From: Thiocystis minor
GTDB taxonomy: Bacteria > Pseudomonadota > Gammaproteobacteria > Chromatiales > Chromatiaceae
Length of the DNA stretch: 41,298 bases
NCBI RefSeq assembly: GCF_016653465.1
Contig: NZ_NHSQ01000029.1
Coordinates: 1 to 41,298, forward strand
Direction: 5' to 3'
This document shows, one piece after another, positions 1-8,424 of the stretch. Position 1 is the first letter of the stretch. Every line of letters starts with the position of its first letter. The notes beneath the pieces were generated by a model. It saw only the letters and a list, made by a program, of their open reading frames with translations, searched no databases and was not told the origin of the DNA. The position numbers and the translations under genes were made by a program.

Positions 1-3
1 AGC

Positions 4-105
4 ATGAACCTGTTCGAACAGGAGGGGTCGGCGATCAGCTTGGCCAAGAAGCGCCGCAAGGCCGCGTGGAACGATGACTATCGCGCCAAGGTGGTGTTCG
101 GCTGA
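4..105 (+). pseudogene. Possible transposase N-terminal fragment
   Basis: A 33-codon reading frame starts at ATG 4 and stops at TGA 103. Its basic tail (KKRRKAAWNDDYRAKVV) recalls the helix-turn-helix start of IS3-type OrfA proteins, where a run of Arg/Lys is followed by a W/F-x-x-E/D-Y/F-K/R-A-K-V pattern. The match is short and the rest of such a protein is missing, so this is at best a broken remnant. It may instead be the tail of a gene entering from outside the window. Confidence 0.25.
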
Positions 106-131
106 GGATTTAAGCGCGCTCGCCCTGAAGT

Positions 132-404
132 AAAGATCTGTTGCACCACCTGTGCCTGCTCGGGGATGATCTCATCGCGCGCCTCGCCACCGCCCTCCCA
201 GCGGCTGAGGTAGTGATCGCCATAGGGTGCCCCGCTGAGTTTCCGTTCGATCTTTTGAGTATTGGGACAGTGGCAAGCGAATCTGACCCGGTTGCGGACG
301 ACCTCGACCTGATCGAAAAGCCAGCGGGTCTGACCTTGATCGATGCCCTGCTGGCGAAGATCGCGGCGTTCCAGCATCGCGTCCGCACGCCCTTCGACCA
401 TCAA
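132..404 (-). pseudogene. Degenerate serine recombinase remnant
   Basis: Read on the minus strand, this stretch contains APYGDHYL followed by a GGGEAR-x-EIIPEQAQVVQQIF-like segment. That matches the Recombinase domain of large serine recombinases, usually P-Y-G-Y-x-Y, A-R-x-E-I, P-E-E-A, V-V-R-x-I-F. Before it lies LERRDLRQQGIDQGQTRWLF, which resembles the C-terminal coiled-coil segment of the same family. In an intact protein that segment would follow the PYGY block, not precede it. There is no catalytic Ser domain. I read this as a shuffled, dead fragment. The family call rests on short motifs only. Confidence 0.4.
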
Positions 405-523
405 GCGCCGATCCCGATGGTGGCCTGATGCCACCGACGCGGCTTCGCGCCGGAACCCCTCCAATCATCCTGTGTGCTACAGTCTCGTCGCCGACCGATT
501 CGAGTCTTCGCGGAGTACGCTTC

Positions 524-2263
524 ATGGACGCCCACGCCGAGCCCCACTGTCCCCACTGCTTCAGCCAGACGAGCGCCACACCCTGCCCGACCTGTGGCTG
601 GCATCCTGGGCTCGACAACCCGCCCCCGGCGCTTGCGCTCGGCATCGTGCTCGACGGACGCTACCGCCTCGGGCGGGTACTCGGCCACGGCGGTTTCGGC
701 ATCACCTATCTGGCCTGGGACGAGAATCTGCAACTGCGCTTGGCGATCAAGGAATATCTGCCGCGCGACAGCGCCAGCCGCGCGCCCGATGGGGTGAGTC
801 TCGCCGTCTATTCCGGCCCGGCCGCCGAGCAGTTCGCCTACGGACTGGAGCGCTTTCTGGAAGAGGCCCGCGCGCTGGCGCGCTTCGATCAGCATCCCGG
901 CATCGTCACCGTCAAGAGCTTCTTTCGCGCCCACGGCACCGGCTACAGCGTGATGGATTACGTCGAAGGGCTGACGCTCAAGCAGTATCTGGAACAGCAA
1001 CCGGGCGGACGGCTGCCGTTCGACCAAGCCCTGCGCCTGCTGCTACCGGTGATGGACGCCCTGCGTGCCATGCACCGGGAGGGCTTGCTGCATCGCGACA
1101 TCGCCCCCGACAACATCTATGTCAGCCGCAGCGGGCGGATCAAGCTGCTCGACTTCGGCGCCGCGCGCTTCGCCGCCGGCGAACACAGCAAAAGCCTGTC
1201 GGTCATCCTCAAACCCGGCTATGCCCCGGAAGAGCAATATCGGACCAAAGGCAAGCAAGGCCCCTGGACCGATGTCTACAGCCTCGCCGCGACGCTCTAT
1301 CGCGCCATCACCGGCGTGCTGCCGCCCGAGGCGCTGGATCGGGTGGAACTGGATGAGTTGATTCCGCCGTCGCGGTTGGGAATTGCGATCGCTCCGGCGC
1401 AGGAGGCGGCGTTGCTCAAGGCGCTGGCGGTGCGGGCGGGGGATCGCTATCCGAGCGTGGCGACGTTGCAGGAGGCGTGGAAGAACGCGATTGCCTCAGT
1501 AGCGCAGCCGGAAGCTCCGCACGAGACGCCGAAGCCAGAGCCACAACGCGCCTCATCGGAGGAACTGCGGGAATCGCAATCCGCCATCAAGGAGCAAGAC
1601 CATCGTCATCAACGGCCCGCGCCTATCAAGCCTCACGCTCGTTCGGGGGGTGGATTGCTCGTGGTGGTGGTGATTGCGCTGGTGCTGTCGTTCGTTCTGT
1701 TTGTATTACTCGATTCGCCGATGCAATCGTCATCTTTGCCAACGCAGCCAGTATCGACAAGTGAGAATGTCGCGGAAGTCCCCCACACTCAATTGATCAA
1801 TGATCGTTACATCGATAACGGCGATGGCACCGTCACCGATACCACGACTGGCCTGCAATGGATGCGTTGCAGCCTGGGCCAGAACTGGAACGGCCGCACC
1901 TGCCTCGGGGAAGCAAAGATATTGATCTGGGATGAAGCGATGCGGCAGCCACAAGACTTTTCCTACGCAGGCCACAGGGATTGGCGGATGCCGACGAAGG
2001 ATGAGTTGCTGACCCTGGTGTATTGCTCCAGTGGCCGGCCCCAGACCTGGAACATGACTGGCGACTCGTGTGATGGTGAGTATGCGAGACCGACCATCGA
2101 TCAAACGGCTTTTCCCAATCCGCCAAGTTCGTATGTCTGGTCGGGTTCTCCCTACGCCGGCTATTCGAGCCACGCGTGGTACGTGTACTTTGGCTATGGG
2201 TACGCCCACTACTATGATCGGAGCTACAGCAGCCACGTCCGATTGGTGTGCGGCGGACAGTGA
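524..2263 (+). CDS. Membrane-anchored Ser/Thr kinase with C-terminal DUF1566 (Lcl_C) domain
   Basis: The predicted protein has 579 residues. Residues 8-26 form a CxxC...CxxC zinc ribbon (CPHC, CPTC). The kinase domain spans about 42-300, with a glycine loop (GHGGFGITY), catalytic Lys76 (AIKEYLP), the HRD motif at 190-192 and DFG at 210-212, all intact. A hydrophobic helix at about 374-397 is the likely membrane span, and a DUF1566/Lcl_C domain fills about 425-579 (DNGDGTVTDTTTGLQWM; HRDWRMPTKDEL). The kinase should be cytoplasmic and the C-terminal domain periplasmic or external, as for other PknB-like receptors; this is inferred. ATG 524 was chosen because GGAG lies 8-9 bases upstream and the zinc ribbon starts at once; the frame is open further upstream. 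The extreme C-terminus is very rich in Tyr/Ser/His (see the separate feature). Remnants of FHA and PP2C genes at 5628-6264 may be old partners. Confidence 0.9.
   Translation: MDAHAEPHCPHCFSQTSATPCPTCGWHPGLDNPPPALALGIVLDGRYRLGRVLGHGGFGITYLAWDENLQLRLAIKEYLPRDSASRAPDGVSLAVYSGPAAEQFAYGLERFLEEARALARFDQHPGIVTVKSFFRAHGTGYSVMDYVEGLTLKQYLEQQPGGRLPFDQALRLLLPVMDALRAMHREGLLHRDIAPDNIYVSRSGRIKLLDFGAARFAAGEHSKSLSVILKPGYAPEEQYRTKGKQGPWTDVYSLAATLYRAITGVLPPEALDRVELDELIPPSRLGIAIAPAQEAALLKALAVRAGDRYPSVATLQEAWKNAIASVAQPEAPHETPKPEPQRASSEELRESQSAIKEQDHRHQRPAPIKPHARSGGGLLVVVVIALVLSFVLFVLLDSPMQSSSLPTQPVSTSENVAEVPHTQLINDRYIDNGDGTVTDTTTGLQWMRCSLGQNWNGRTCLGEAKILIWDEAMRQPQDFSYAGHRDWRMPTKDELLTLVYCSSGRPQTWNMTGDSCDGEYARPTIDQTAFPNPPSSYVWSGSPYAGYSSHAWYVYFGYGYAHYYDRSYSSHVRLVCGGQ
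2153..2236 (+). other. Candidate diversified (DGR-type) variable region
   Basis: In these 28 codons of the DUF1566 domain, 18 are TAC/TAT, CAC, AGC, GAT or GGC, and none is AAC or AAT. Each of the 18 differs from an Asn codon (AAY) only at the A positions. In diversity-generating retroelements, adenines of a template repeat are randomised in the variable repeat, and DUF1566-like C-type-lectin folds ending in V-R-L-V-x-G-G are recurrent targets. No template repeat copy and no intact reverse transcriptase are visible in the window. An ordinary DUF1566 tail is also rich in aromatic and small polar residues, so this is a candidate only. Confidence 0.4.
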
Positions 2264-2324
2264 TTTTGAACCATTTGTGTTTGGCTCTCTGGCTCCCGCG
2301 CTCCAGTGTAACTGCCAGTAAGTT

Positions 2325-2387
2325 AAGCCGTTCGTGGTGAGCCCTTCGGCTTCGCTCAGGAGAGCCTTGTCGAACCATGAACGGCTT
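2325..2387. repeat. Palindromic intergenic repeat
   Basis: The ends AAGCCGTTCGTGG (from 2325) and CCATGAACGGCTT (to 2387) are inverted copies with one G/A difference. The interior holds CTTCGGCTTCGCTCAGG. On the minus strand this interior reads as the peptide SPERSRRA, a hallmark of a widespread dispersed repeat. The same core recurs inside hisC at about 27980-27998. Confidence 0.75.
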
Positions 2388-2403
2388 CACGCTCAGAGGC
2401 TTA

Positions 2404-2464
2404 GGGTTTCCCGTTCATCTTCGACCCTTCGACAAGCTCAGGACTTAGGACGAACGGGAAACCC
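2404..2464. repeat. Inverted repeat with 13-bp perfect arms
   Basis: GGGTTTCCCGTTC at 2404-2416 is the exact reverse complement of GAACGGGAAACCC at 2452-2464. The interior contains CCTTCGACAAGCTCAGGA, a sequence typical of dispersed bacterial intergenic repeats. There is no T-run after the second arm, so a terminator role is not indicated, although the hairpin would sit in the 3' region of the kinase transcript. Confidence 0.75.
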
Positions 2465-2476
2465 TTCACTGTTCGT

Positions 2477-2524
2477 ATGATTCGTCTGGGTTTTTCGCTT
2501 CATCAGGCCATACTGAGAATTGCT
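2477..2524. repeat. 48-bp repeat, copy 1
   Basis: This 48-bp segment begins ATGATTCGTCTGGGTTTTTC and ends GAGAATTGCT. It matches 12553-12600 in the same orientation at about 43 of 48 positions, and the flanks differ on both sides. On the minus strand it reads M-K-R-K-T-Q-T-N-H. It lies just past the palindromes that follow the kinase gene. Its function is unknown. Confidence 0.8.
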
Positions 2525-2609
2525 GCATCCGACGTGGCAACGTGGCGCCCCATCCTGTTTGGGGTTACTCTGATCGCCTGCCCAATGACGCTCGCAACCA
2601 CCGACATCG

Positions 2610-4538
2610 ATGTCGAACAGCCCGCACCTGCACCGCATCATCTACCGCCACTATCTGCGCAGCGCGCTGGTGCCGATGCTGTTGGTCGAGTGTCTGCTGC
2701 TGGCGCTCTATTTCGGCATCACGCTCCACATCTCCGACAAGAATCAGGCGCTGTTGCTCGATGAGGTGCGGCGCAACCTGCTGGAAGTCACCGCCACCGA
2801 GACCGCGGGCATCGATATGCGGCTTGCCGAGATCGCCCGCCTGAGCCGTCTCCTGCAGGCCGATCATCAGCGGTTTTTCGCCAACCCCGAGACCTGTGTG
2901 CTGCCCCATGGCGAGCCGCGCCTTGAGCCGCATCCCAATGGCGCCTTTTACAAGACCGCGGATAATGGCGGGGCGAGCCTCTACTACTCGGCCAGTACCG
3001 TCATCGGCGCGGTCGAGCGGCGCCAGGCGCGCTGTAGCGAGGCCATCGACCCGCTGCTGCGCGCCATCGTCGAGACCCATCCGCTGGTGGCCCAGGCTTA
3101 CATCAACACCGCCGATGGCATGAACCGGCTCCATCCCTTCATGCACGATGCCGCCGAGCGCTTCGGACCATCCTGGAACGTCGAGGATCTCGCCTTCTAC
3201 GTCGAGGCCGACGCGGCGCACAACCCCGGGCGCGGGCCGGTGTGGACGAGCGCCTACCTCGACCCGGCGGGGCAAGGCTGGGTGATGTCGAGTCTGGTGC
3301 CCATCTACCGGGACGATCGCCTGGTGGCGGTCAGCGGCATCGACATCACCCTTGATCGCGTGGTGAACCATGTGCTGGATCTGCGCCTCGCCTGGGAGGC
3401 CATGGCCTTCCTGGTCGATGACCGGGGAACCATCCTGGCCATGCCGCCGCGCGTCGAGCGGCTCATGGGGCTGAAGGAGCTGCACCAGCACGACTATCTC
3501 GGCCCCATGGTCGAGACCCATGAAAAGCCCGATGAATACAATCTGCTGACCGGCCGGCATCCGGTCTTTCGCGACCGCCTGAGCCGCTTTTTCGATTCGC
3601 GCGACAGCAGCACCGACATCCATGTGGATGGCGTCGATTATCTGCTCATTCAGCGCATCGTCGCGCAGAACGGCTGGCGCCTCATGGTACTGGTGGACAA
3701 GGTGAAGATCTTCGCCCCCATCGAGGATCTGCGCGCGCTCAGCACCCGCATCGGTTATCTGGCCATTAGCGGTATGCTGGTCTTTTATCTGCTGTTCTTT
3801 CTGGTGCTGAACGCCAGGGCGCGCCGTCTGGGCACCCGGATCGCCAAACCCATCCACGCGCTCTCGGAGGCCACCGGCCATCTGGGCCAGGGGCTGCGCA
3901 ACCATCCTCTGCGGGCAGTCGGCATCCAGGAGATCGACGCGCTGAACCAGCACTTCAACGCCATGATCGAGGAACTCGACGAGCGCACCAGCCAACTGGC
4001 CGCCAACATGGTCCGCGAGCGCCTGCGCCAGGAGGAGACGCGGACGCTGGAACGTCTGGCAAGCACCGACACCCTGACCCAGGTCCACAATCGGCGCAAG
4101 ATCGATGATCTGCTGGGCGCCGAACACGCCCGCTTTGAGCGTGGCGGGCCGCCCTTCGGCGTCATTCTCTGCGACATCGATCATTTCAAGCAGGTCAACG
4201 ACCAGCACGGCCATCTGGTGGGCGATCAGGTGCTCACCGAGATGGCGCGCCTGCTCGCCAGTTTGCTGCGCGAGAGCGACTGGCTCGGCCGCTGGGGCGG
4301 CGAAGAGTTCATCATCCTCTGCCCCAACGCCAGCCGCGCCGGCCTGGCCACCCTGGCCGATACCCTGCGCCAGCACATCGCCGCCCATCGTTTCGAGGTC
4401 GTCGGCACCAAGACCGTGAGCCTCGGCGCCACCCTCGCCCGGCCCGGCGAGAGCCTCCAGACCTTGTTCGCGCGCGTCGACCGCGCCCTCTATGCCGCCA
4501 AGGACGGCGGACGCAACCGCGTCGAGGTGGCGGATTAA
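2610..4538 (+). CDS. Diguanylate cyclase with extracytoplasmic Cache-type sensor
   Basis: The 642-residue protein has an N-terminal membrane helix (about 17-40), a ~330-residue periplasmic region, a second helix (about 375-400), a HAMP-like linker and a C-terminal GGDEF domain. The periplasmic region looks like a double Cache ligand-binding domain (LVAQAYINTADG; VWTSAYLDPAGQGWVMSSL; VAVSGIDITLD). The active-site motif is GGEEF at 563-567. An RxxD inhibitory site (RESD, 554-557) lies exactly five residues before it, so product inhibition by c-di-GMP is expected. It should make c-di-GMP from two GTP in response to an external small molecule; the ligand cannot be told. No clear Shine-Dalgarno precedes ATG 2610, so the exact start is uncertain. 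It stands alone, preceded by repeats. Confidence 0.92.
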   Translation: MSNSPHLHRIIYRHYLRSALVPMLLVECLLLALYFGITLHISDKNQALLLDEVRRNLLEVTATETAGIDMRLAEIARLSRLLQADHQRFFANPETCVLPHGEPRLEPHPNGAFYKTADNGGASLYYSASTVIGAVERRQARCSEAIDPLLRAIVETHPLVAQAYINTADGMNRLHPFMHDAAERFGPSWNVEDLAFYVEADAAHNPGRGPVWTSAYLDPAGQGWVMSSLVPIYRDDRLVAVSGIDITLDRVVNHVLDLRLAWEAMAFLVDDRGTILAMPPRVERLMGLKELHQHDYLGPMVETHEKPDEYNLLTGRHPVFRDRLSRFFDSRDSSTDIHVDGVDYLLIQRIVAQNGWRLMVLVDKVKIFAPIEDLRALSTRIGYLAISGMLVFYLLFFLVLNARARRLGTRIAKPIHALSEATGHLGQGLRNHPLRAVGIQEIDALNQHFNAMIEELDERTSQLAANMVRERLRQEETRTLERLASTDTLTQVHNRRKIDDLLGAEHARFERGGPPFGVILCDIDHFKQVNDQHGHLVGDQVLTEMARLLASLLRESDWLGRWGGEEFIILCPNASRAGLATLADTLRQHIAAHRFEVVGTKTVSLGATLARPGESLQTLFARVDRALYAAKDGGRNRVEVAD

Positions 4539-4648
4539 GCGCGTTGGCAGTCTCAGCATGTGCTGGTTGGCGGGAGCAGGCAATTCCGTTGTCGATGCTC
4601 GGATCGGGATTGACTCAATAGACGCCAGTCGCGCCGACGAAAACTGAC

Positions 4649-5542
4649 ATGCGGATTCCTCCTTACGCACTCTTGCTGCTCATGACCGCCGCCATCCAGG
4701 CCGAGGCGGCGCTGCGCGAGGTGCCGGTTTCGGGACCGCCGCGGGCGGAACCGGTCCGGCAGGTGGTGATTCACGCGACGGGCGGGCCGGATTGCGATCC
4801 GGCCCGCCGTTTTCGCGGCGGTACCCTGGACGGCATCGTGGCGCACTTTCTGCGCCATCAGGGCACGATCAGTATCCATTACGTGATCGGCCGGGACGGC
4901 AGCGTGGTGAGCATGGTGCCGGAGTCGCGGGTGGCGCATCATGTGCGCGGCCGGAATGCGGATTCGATCGGCATCGAACTCGTCAACGATGGGGACGGTC
5001 GGGATCCGTTTCCGGACGCGCAGATCGCGGCGCTTGCCAGCGTCTTGCGGGGGATCCTGGACCGGCATGGATTGCGGTTTTCCAGCGTCAAATCGCACGC
5101 GGAACTGGATGATTCGTCTCTGACTTGTGAGGGCCAGCGGATCAAGCGCAAGCAGGATCCAGGGGCGGCGTTTCCCTGGAGCCCGCTGCAACGCGCGGTC
5201 GAGTCGCGCGCGCTGGCGGTGCCGACCGTGCGAAAGGAGGAACGCGCGACCGCCCCGGACGAGGCGGCAAGCCAACGGAATCGGCGTCAAGAAGAACTCC
5301 GCGCGCGGCTCAGGCAAAACGCGCGGGATCAGGATGACGCACGAACGGCGCTCCGTTTGAGCCGACAGCAACGCGCGCGAGACCCGGAAGCCGCCGCCCT
5401 GGCGATGCGGCAGGGAGACGATCAAATCGGCTCCATGGAGGAGGCGATCAGCCAACTGGAGCAACGTGAAAAGGAACTGCGAGCGGAACTCAAGGCGGTC
5501 GGGCAGACGCGGGAACGCGCGGCCGTCGACGACTCGCGCTGA
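4649..5542 (+). CDS. Secreted N-acetylmuramoyl-L-alanine amidase (Amidase_2) with coiled-coil tail
   Basis: The 297-residue protein has an N-terminal signal peptide (hydrophobic core ALLLLMTAAIQAEA). An Amidase_2/AmpD-like domain follows to about residue 175: VVIHATGG carries the first zinc His, HAELDD the second, and QDPG the Asp ligand. The pattern ISIHYVIGRDGSVVSMVPE is typical of the family. The enzyme cleaves the bond between MurNAc and L-Ala in peptidoglycan, here presumably in the periplasm. Residues about 190-297 are charged and rich in Arg/Glu/Gln, probably a coiled coil, and not part of the catalytic fold. It is not linked to other cell-wall genes here. The N-terminus is supported by the signal peptide rather than by a strong ribosome site. 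Confidence 0.88.
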   Translation: MRIPPYALLLLMTAAIQAEAALREVPVSGPPRAEPVRQVVIHATGGPDCDPARRFRGGTLDGIVAHFLRHQGTISIHYVIGRDGSVVSMVPESRVAHHVRGRNADSIGIELVNDGDGRDPFPDAQIAALASVLRGILDRHGLRFSSVKSHAELDDSSLTCEGQRIKRKQDPGAAFPWSPLQRAVESRALAVPTVRKEERATAPDEAASQRNRRQEELRARLRQNARDQDDARTALRLSRQQRARDPEAAALAMRQGDDQIGSMEEAISQLEQREKELRAELKAVGQTRERAAVDDSR

Positions 5543-5627
5543 AGGCGATAGCCGGGAAAGTTTCTAACGTAATCAAATCTTTGAAACCCGGAGCCAGCCT
5601 GATCAAACACACCGGCAGGAGCGCGAT

Positions 5628-5930
5628 GTGATGTCTTTGTTACCCTGGCGGTTATTCGCCCTGTCTGCCGTTCTGGGCGCCACGGTGGTCGTCCACGCCG
5701 GCCAGCCAGCGGAGATCGCCATTTCACAGGCACTGGCCGAGGACGATGAGGTTTCGACGCAGCATGCGCGTTTGAGCCTTCAGGGCCGGCAGACGATCCT
5801 GGAGGATCTCGGTTCCACCAATCGGACCTGGCTCAACGGCGTGCCGCTGTCCGCGCCGCATCCGGTGCGCGACGGCGATGTCCTGCGCGTCGGTCAGACC
5901 GAGTTACGTCTCGGCGGGAGCGGGCGTTGA
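5628..5930 (+). CDS. Truncated FHA-domain protein
   Basis: The 100-residue frame has an N-terminal hydrophobic segment (about 5-25) followed by the second half of a forkhead-associated domain: VSTQHARLSL, DLGSTNRTWLNG and VRDGDVLRVGQTELRL. These carry the phosphothreonine-binding S-x-x-H and the D-L-x-S-T-N-G-T-like loop. The first strands, with the usual G-R pair, are missing or degraded (AEIAISQALAEDDE stands where they should be). FHA domains read threonine phosphorylation made by kinases like the one at 524. The stop overlaps the TTG start of the next gene (TTGA), as in a former operon. Probably a deletion product; whether it is still made is unknown. Confidence 0.6.
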   Translation: MMSLLPWRLFALSAVLGATVVVHAGQPAEIAISQALAEDDEVSTQHARLSLQGRQTILEDLGSTNRTWLNGVPLSAPHPVRDGDVLRVGQTELRLGGSGR

Positions 5931-6264
5931 GTAGGCTAACCTTGCAGCCGGGCAATGCCCAATGGATCGGCACGCGCCCGGAGCAACAGGACGCCTTTGG
6001 CTTCGCCGGCTGTTCGGCCCAGGGCGCCAATCCGCCGGGCGGGGTGCTGGTGGTTCTGGCCGACGGCATGGGCGGTCTGCGCGAGGGACGCGCGGCGAGT
6101 CAACTGGCGGTCAAAAACTCAACACCACGCTGGTTGCGCTGGCCGAAAGCGCGCTGCTGGAGCTGCTGCTCCATCTGGTGCAGGCACGCGAAGAACTGGC
6201 CGTCAATCAGGCCGGGTATTACACTCTGGTCAATCTGATCAATCGGTTGTATGCGGGGCGTTAG
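5927..6264 (+). pseudogene. Broken PP2C-type protein phosphatase
   Basis: From TTG 5927 the frame gives SRLTLQPGNAQWIGTRPEQQ-DAFGF and VVLADGMGGLREGRAASQLA. These are the first two metal-binding motifs of PPM/PP2C Ser/Thr phosphatases (R-x-x-N/Q-Q-D and D-G-M-G-G). Similarity stops at about residue 62, after which this frame runs on without meaning to 6238. Another frame, ending at 6264, carries NTTLVALAESALLELLLHL and ends LINRLYAGR; this looks like the C-terminus of a different protein I cannot name. A deletion has therefore probably joined two gene ends. With the FHA fragment and the kinase at 524 this suggests an eroded phosphorylation module. Confidence 0.65.
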
Positions 6265-6498
6265 ACGTGCCTTGGAAGTCAAGGAAGTGGCTGTCAGGAA
6301 AACTCCAGGGCCGTTGCGCTCAACCCTGCGAACGAAGCGCGCTCTTTGCGTAGACAGACCATCCTGATCTGTCCCGTCAGGGTTGGAAGCCCTGGCGCAG
6401 CAGATGGTTGCCGAAACTTCGGCGCCGCTGTGCGAACCCCATTGCCCATGCGTGCGCGATTGACAAGCCGCCGAGCACACTGAAGTGGGAGCCCTCGC

Positions 6499-8265
6499 AT
6501 GAAATTACCCTATGGCCTGAGCAATTTCGCCACGCTGATCGCGGACGGCTATTTTTATCAGGATCGCACCGACCGCATTCCACAGTTGGAGGAGGCCGGT
6601 CGGCAACTGATCTTCATCCGCCCGCGCCGCTTCGGCAAAAGTCTGCTGCTTTCGATGCTGGAGCACTATTACGACCTGAACCGCGCTGACGACTTTGAAG
6701 CGCTGTTCGGCGGGTTGTCCATCGGTCGCCAGCCGACCGCGCTGCGCAACCAGTATTTCGTGATGAAGTGGGACTTTTCGCTGATCCAGTCGCAGGGGAC
6801 GCTGCGCGAGATCGAATCCGCGCTGCATCGCCATCTCAACGACTGCATCGAGGAATTCGCGCTGCGCTATGCCGCGCGTCTGACGCACCCGATCGAGATT
6901 CGCGACGACAATGCGCTGTCGTCCTGGCGCTCCGCCCTGATGGCGGTTTCGCAGACCCCGCACCGGCTCTATCTGCTGATCGACGAATACGACAACTTTG
7001 CCAACGAGGTGCTGATGGGCGGTCAGTCGCCGGAGCGTTACGACGCGCTGCTGTACGGCGAGGGCTTGCTGAAAACGGTGTTCAAGGCGGTGAAGGCGGC
7101 GGCGGGCGGCATGGGGCTGGATCGGGTCTTTATCACCGGCGTCTCGCCGGTGGTGTTGAGCGATATGACGAGCGGGTACAACGTCGGCAAGAGCATTGAT
7201 CGGGAGCCTGAATTCAACGATCTCTGCGGCTTTTCCGAGACCGAGGTCAGCGCCGTGCTGACGCGTTTGAGCGGGGAGGGCGCCGCCTGGTCGGCCAGAG
7301 AGGCCCTGGACACCATGCGTACCTTTTATAACGGTTACCGATTCAGCGATCTGGCCGAAACCAGCGTCTACAACCCCACGCTGAGTCTCTATTTCCTCGA
7401 TTACTTGCGTCGGCGGGGCCGTTATCCGCACCAGATGCTCGACGAAAACCTGGCGATGGATCGCAACAAACTGGTCTATATCGCTCAGCTTCCGCACGGC
7501 GAGGCGGTGTTGATCCAGGCGCTCAGCGGCGACGAGGCGCTGGTGATTGCGCAACTGGCGCAACGCTTCGGCGTGGCCGACGTGCTCGCGGCTGCCAAGG
7601 ACGAGCGGTTCATGGTGTCGTTGCTCTATTACTTCGGCATCCTGACCTGGGCCGGTCGGACCGGATTCAACGAGGAGGTCTTTAAGATCCCCAATCTGGT
7701 CGCCCGCGCGCTCTATGTGGAACGTCTGCGGGAACGCTGGCTGCCGGATCCGGCGGATCAGACCAGCGTCCAGCACATCGGCCGGGTGGTCTGTCAGACC
7801 GGCGACCTGGCCCCCTTGTGCGACTTCATCGAGCAGCGCTATTTCAGCGTGATCTCCAACCGCGACTATCGCTGGACCAACGAACTGCTGATCAAGTTCG
7901 CTTTTCTGACCCTGTTGTTCAACGACCGGCTCTATATGACCGTCTCGGAGTTGGAGAGCGCCCGTGGTTATGTGGATCTCGCGCTGATCCTGCGCCCGGA
8001 CATGCGCCGCTTCCAGGCGCTGGATCTGCTGCTGGAGTTCAAGTATCTAGGGCTGAAGGAACTGGGGCTGAGCGGCGAGCAGGTGCGCGCGCGTTCCCGC
8101 GCCGACTTGAGCGTCCTGCCCGCCGTGGCCGCGAAGCTCGATGAGGCCGAGGCGCAGGCGCGCCGCTATGGCGCGACCCTGCGCGCGAGCTATGGCGTCT
8201 CCGATCTACACGCCTTCGCGGTGGTGGCGCTGGGGGTGGAGCGGATCGTCTGGCGTACTCTGTGA
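6499..8265 (+). CDS. AAA-ATPase-like / PD-(D/E)XK nuclease family protein
   Basis: The 588-residue protein starts MKLPYGLSNFATLIADGYFYQD and carries a P-loop variant RPRRFGKSLL at about 50-60. This is the AAA-ATPase_like family (PF09820 type). LLIDEYDNF at about 160 fits Walker B and sensor motifs. The C-terminal ~100 residues fit a PD-(D/E)XK fold (PF08011 type): YVDLALIL supplies the Asp and LLEFKYL the E-x-K. Members are abundant, multi-copy proteins in Bacteroidetes and gammaproteobacteria; their cellular role is not established, though a link to mobile DNA is often suspected. ATG 6499 has GGGAG nine bases upstream. It is apparently a single-gene unit between a decayed module and the QEGLA gene. 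Confidence 0.85.
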   Translation: MKLPYGLSNFATLIADGYFYQDRTDRIPQLEEAGRQLIFIRPRRFGKSLLLSMLEHYYDLNRADDFEALFGGLSIGRQPTALRNQYFVMKWDFSLIQSQGTLREIESALHRHLNDCIEEFALRYAARLTHPIEIRDDNALSSWRSALMAVSQTPHRLYLLIDEYDNFANEVLMGGQSPERYDALLYGEGLLKTVFKAVKAAAGGMGLDRVFITGVSPVVLSDMTSGYNVGKSIDREPEFNDLCGFSETEVSAVLTRLSGEGAAWSAREALDTMRTFYNGYRFSDLAETSVYNPTLSLYFLDYLRRRGRYPHQMLDENLAMDRNKLVYIAQLPHGEAVLIQALSGDEALVIAQLAQRFGVADVLAAAKDERFMVSLLYYFGILTWAGRTGFNEEVFKIPNLVARALYVERLRERWLPDPADQTSVQHIGRVVCQTGDLAPLCDFIEQRYFSVISNRDYRWTNELLIKFAFLTLLFNDRLYMTVSELESARGYVDLALILRPDMRRFQALDLLLEFKYLGLKELGLSGEQVRARSRADLSVLPAVAAKLDEAEAQARRYGATLRASYGVSDLHAFAVVALGVERIVWRTL

Positions 8266-8424
8266 CTCGGCTCTTCATCGAAGACATCGACGGTTCCGAT
8301 TTTCTTGCTCAAACACGAACGGCGGATGTCAAACCCGCTTTGACTTTCGAGGGGAAACGGGAAATCCCGATGCGCTGGACGCGAAGCCATGATCCTGAAT
8401 CCGACAGTTTTGGAGCCTTTCCGC

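Noticed and set aside
2565-4670. A 701-codon open frame on the minus strand opposite the diguanylate cyclase.
   Set aside because: It is a shadow caused by high GC; its composition (Gln/His/Ala/Gly-rich, no motif) is typical of antisense frames, while the plus strand has intact GGDEF motifs.
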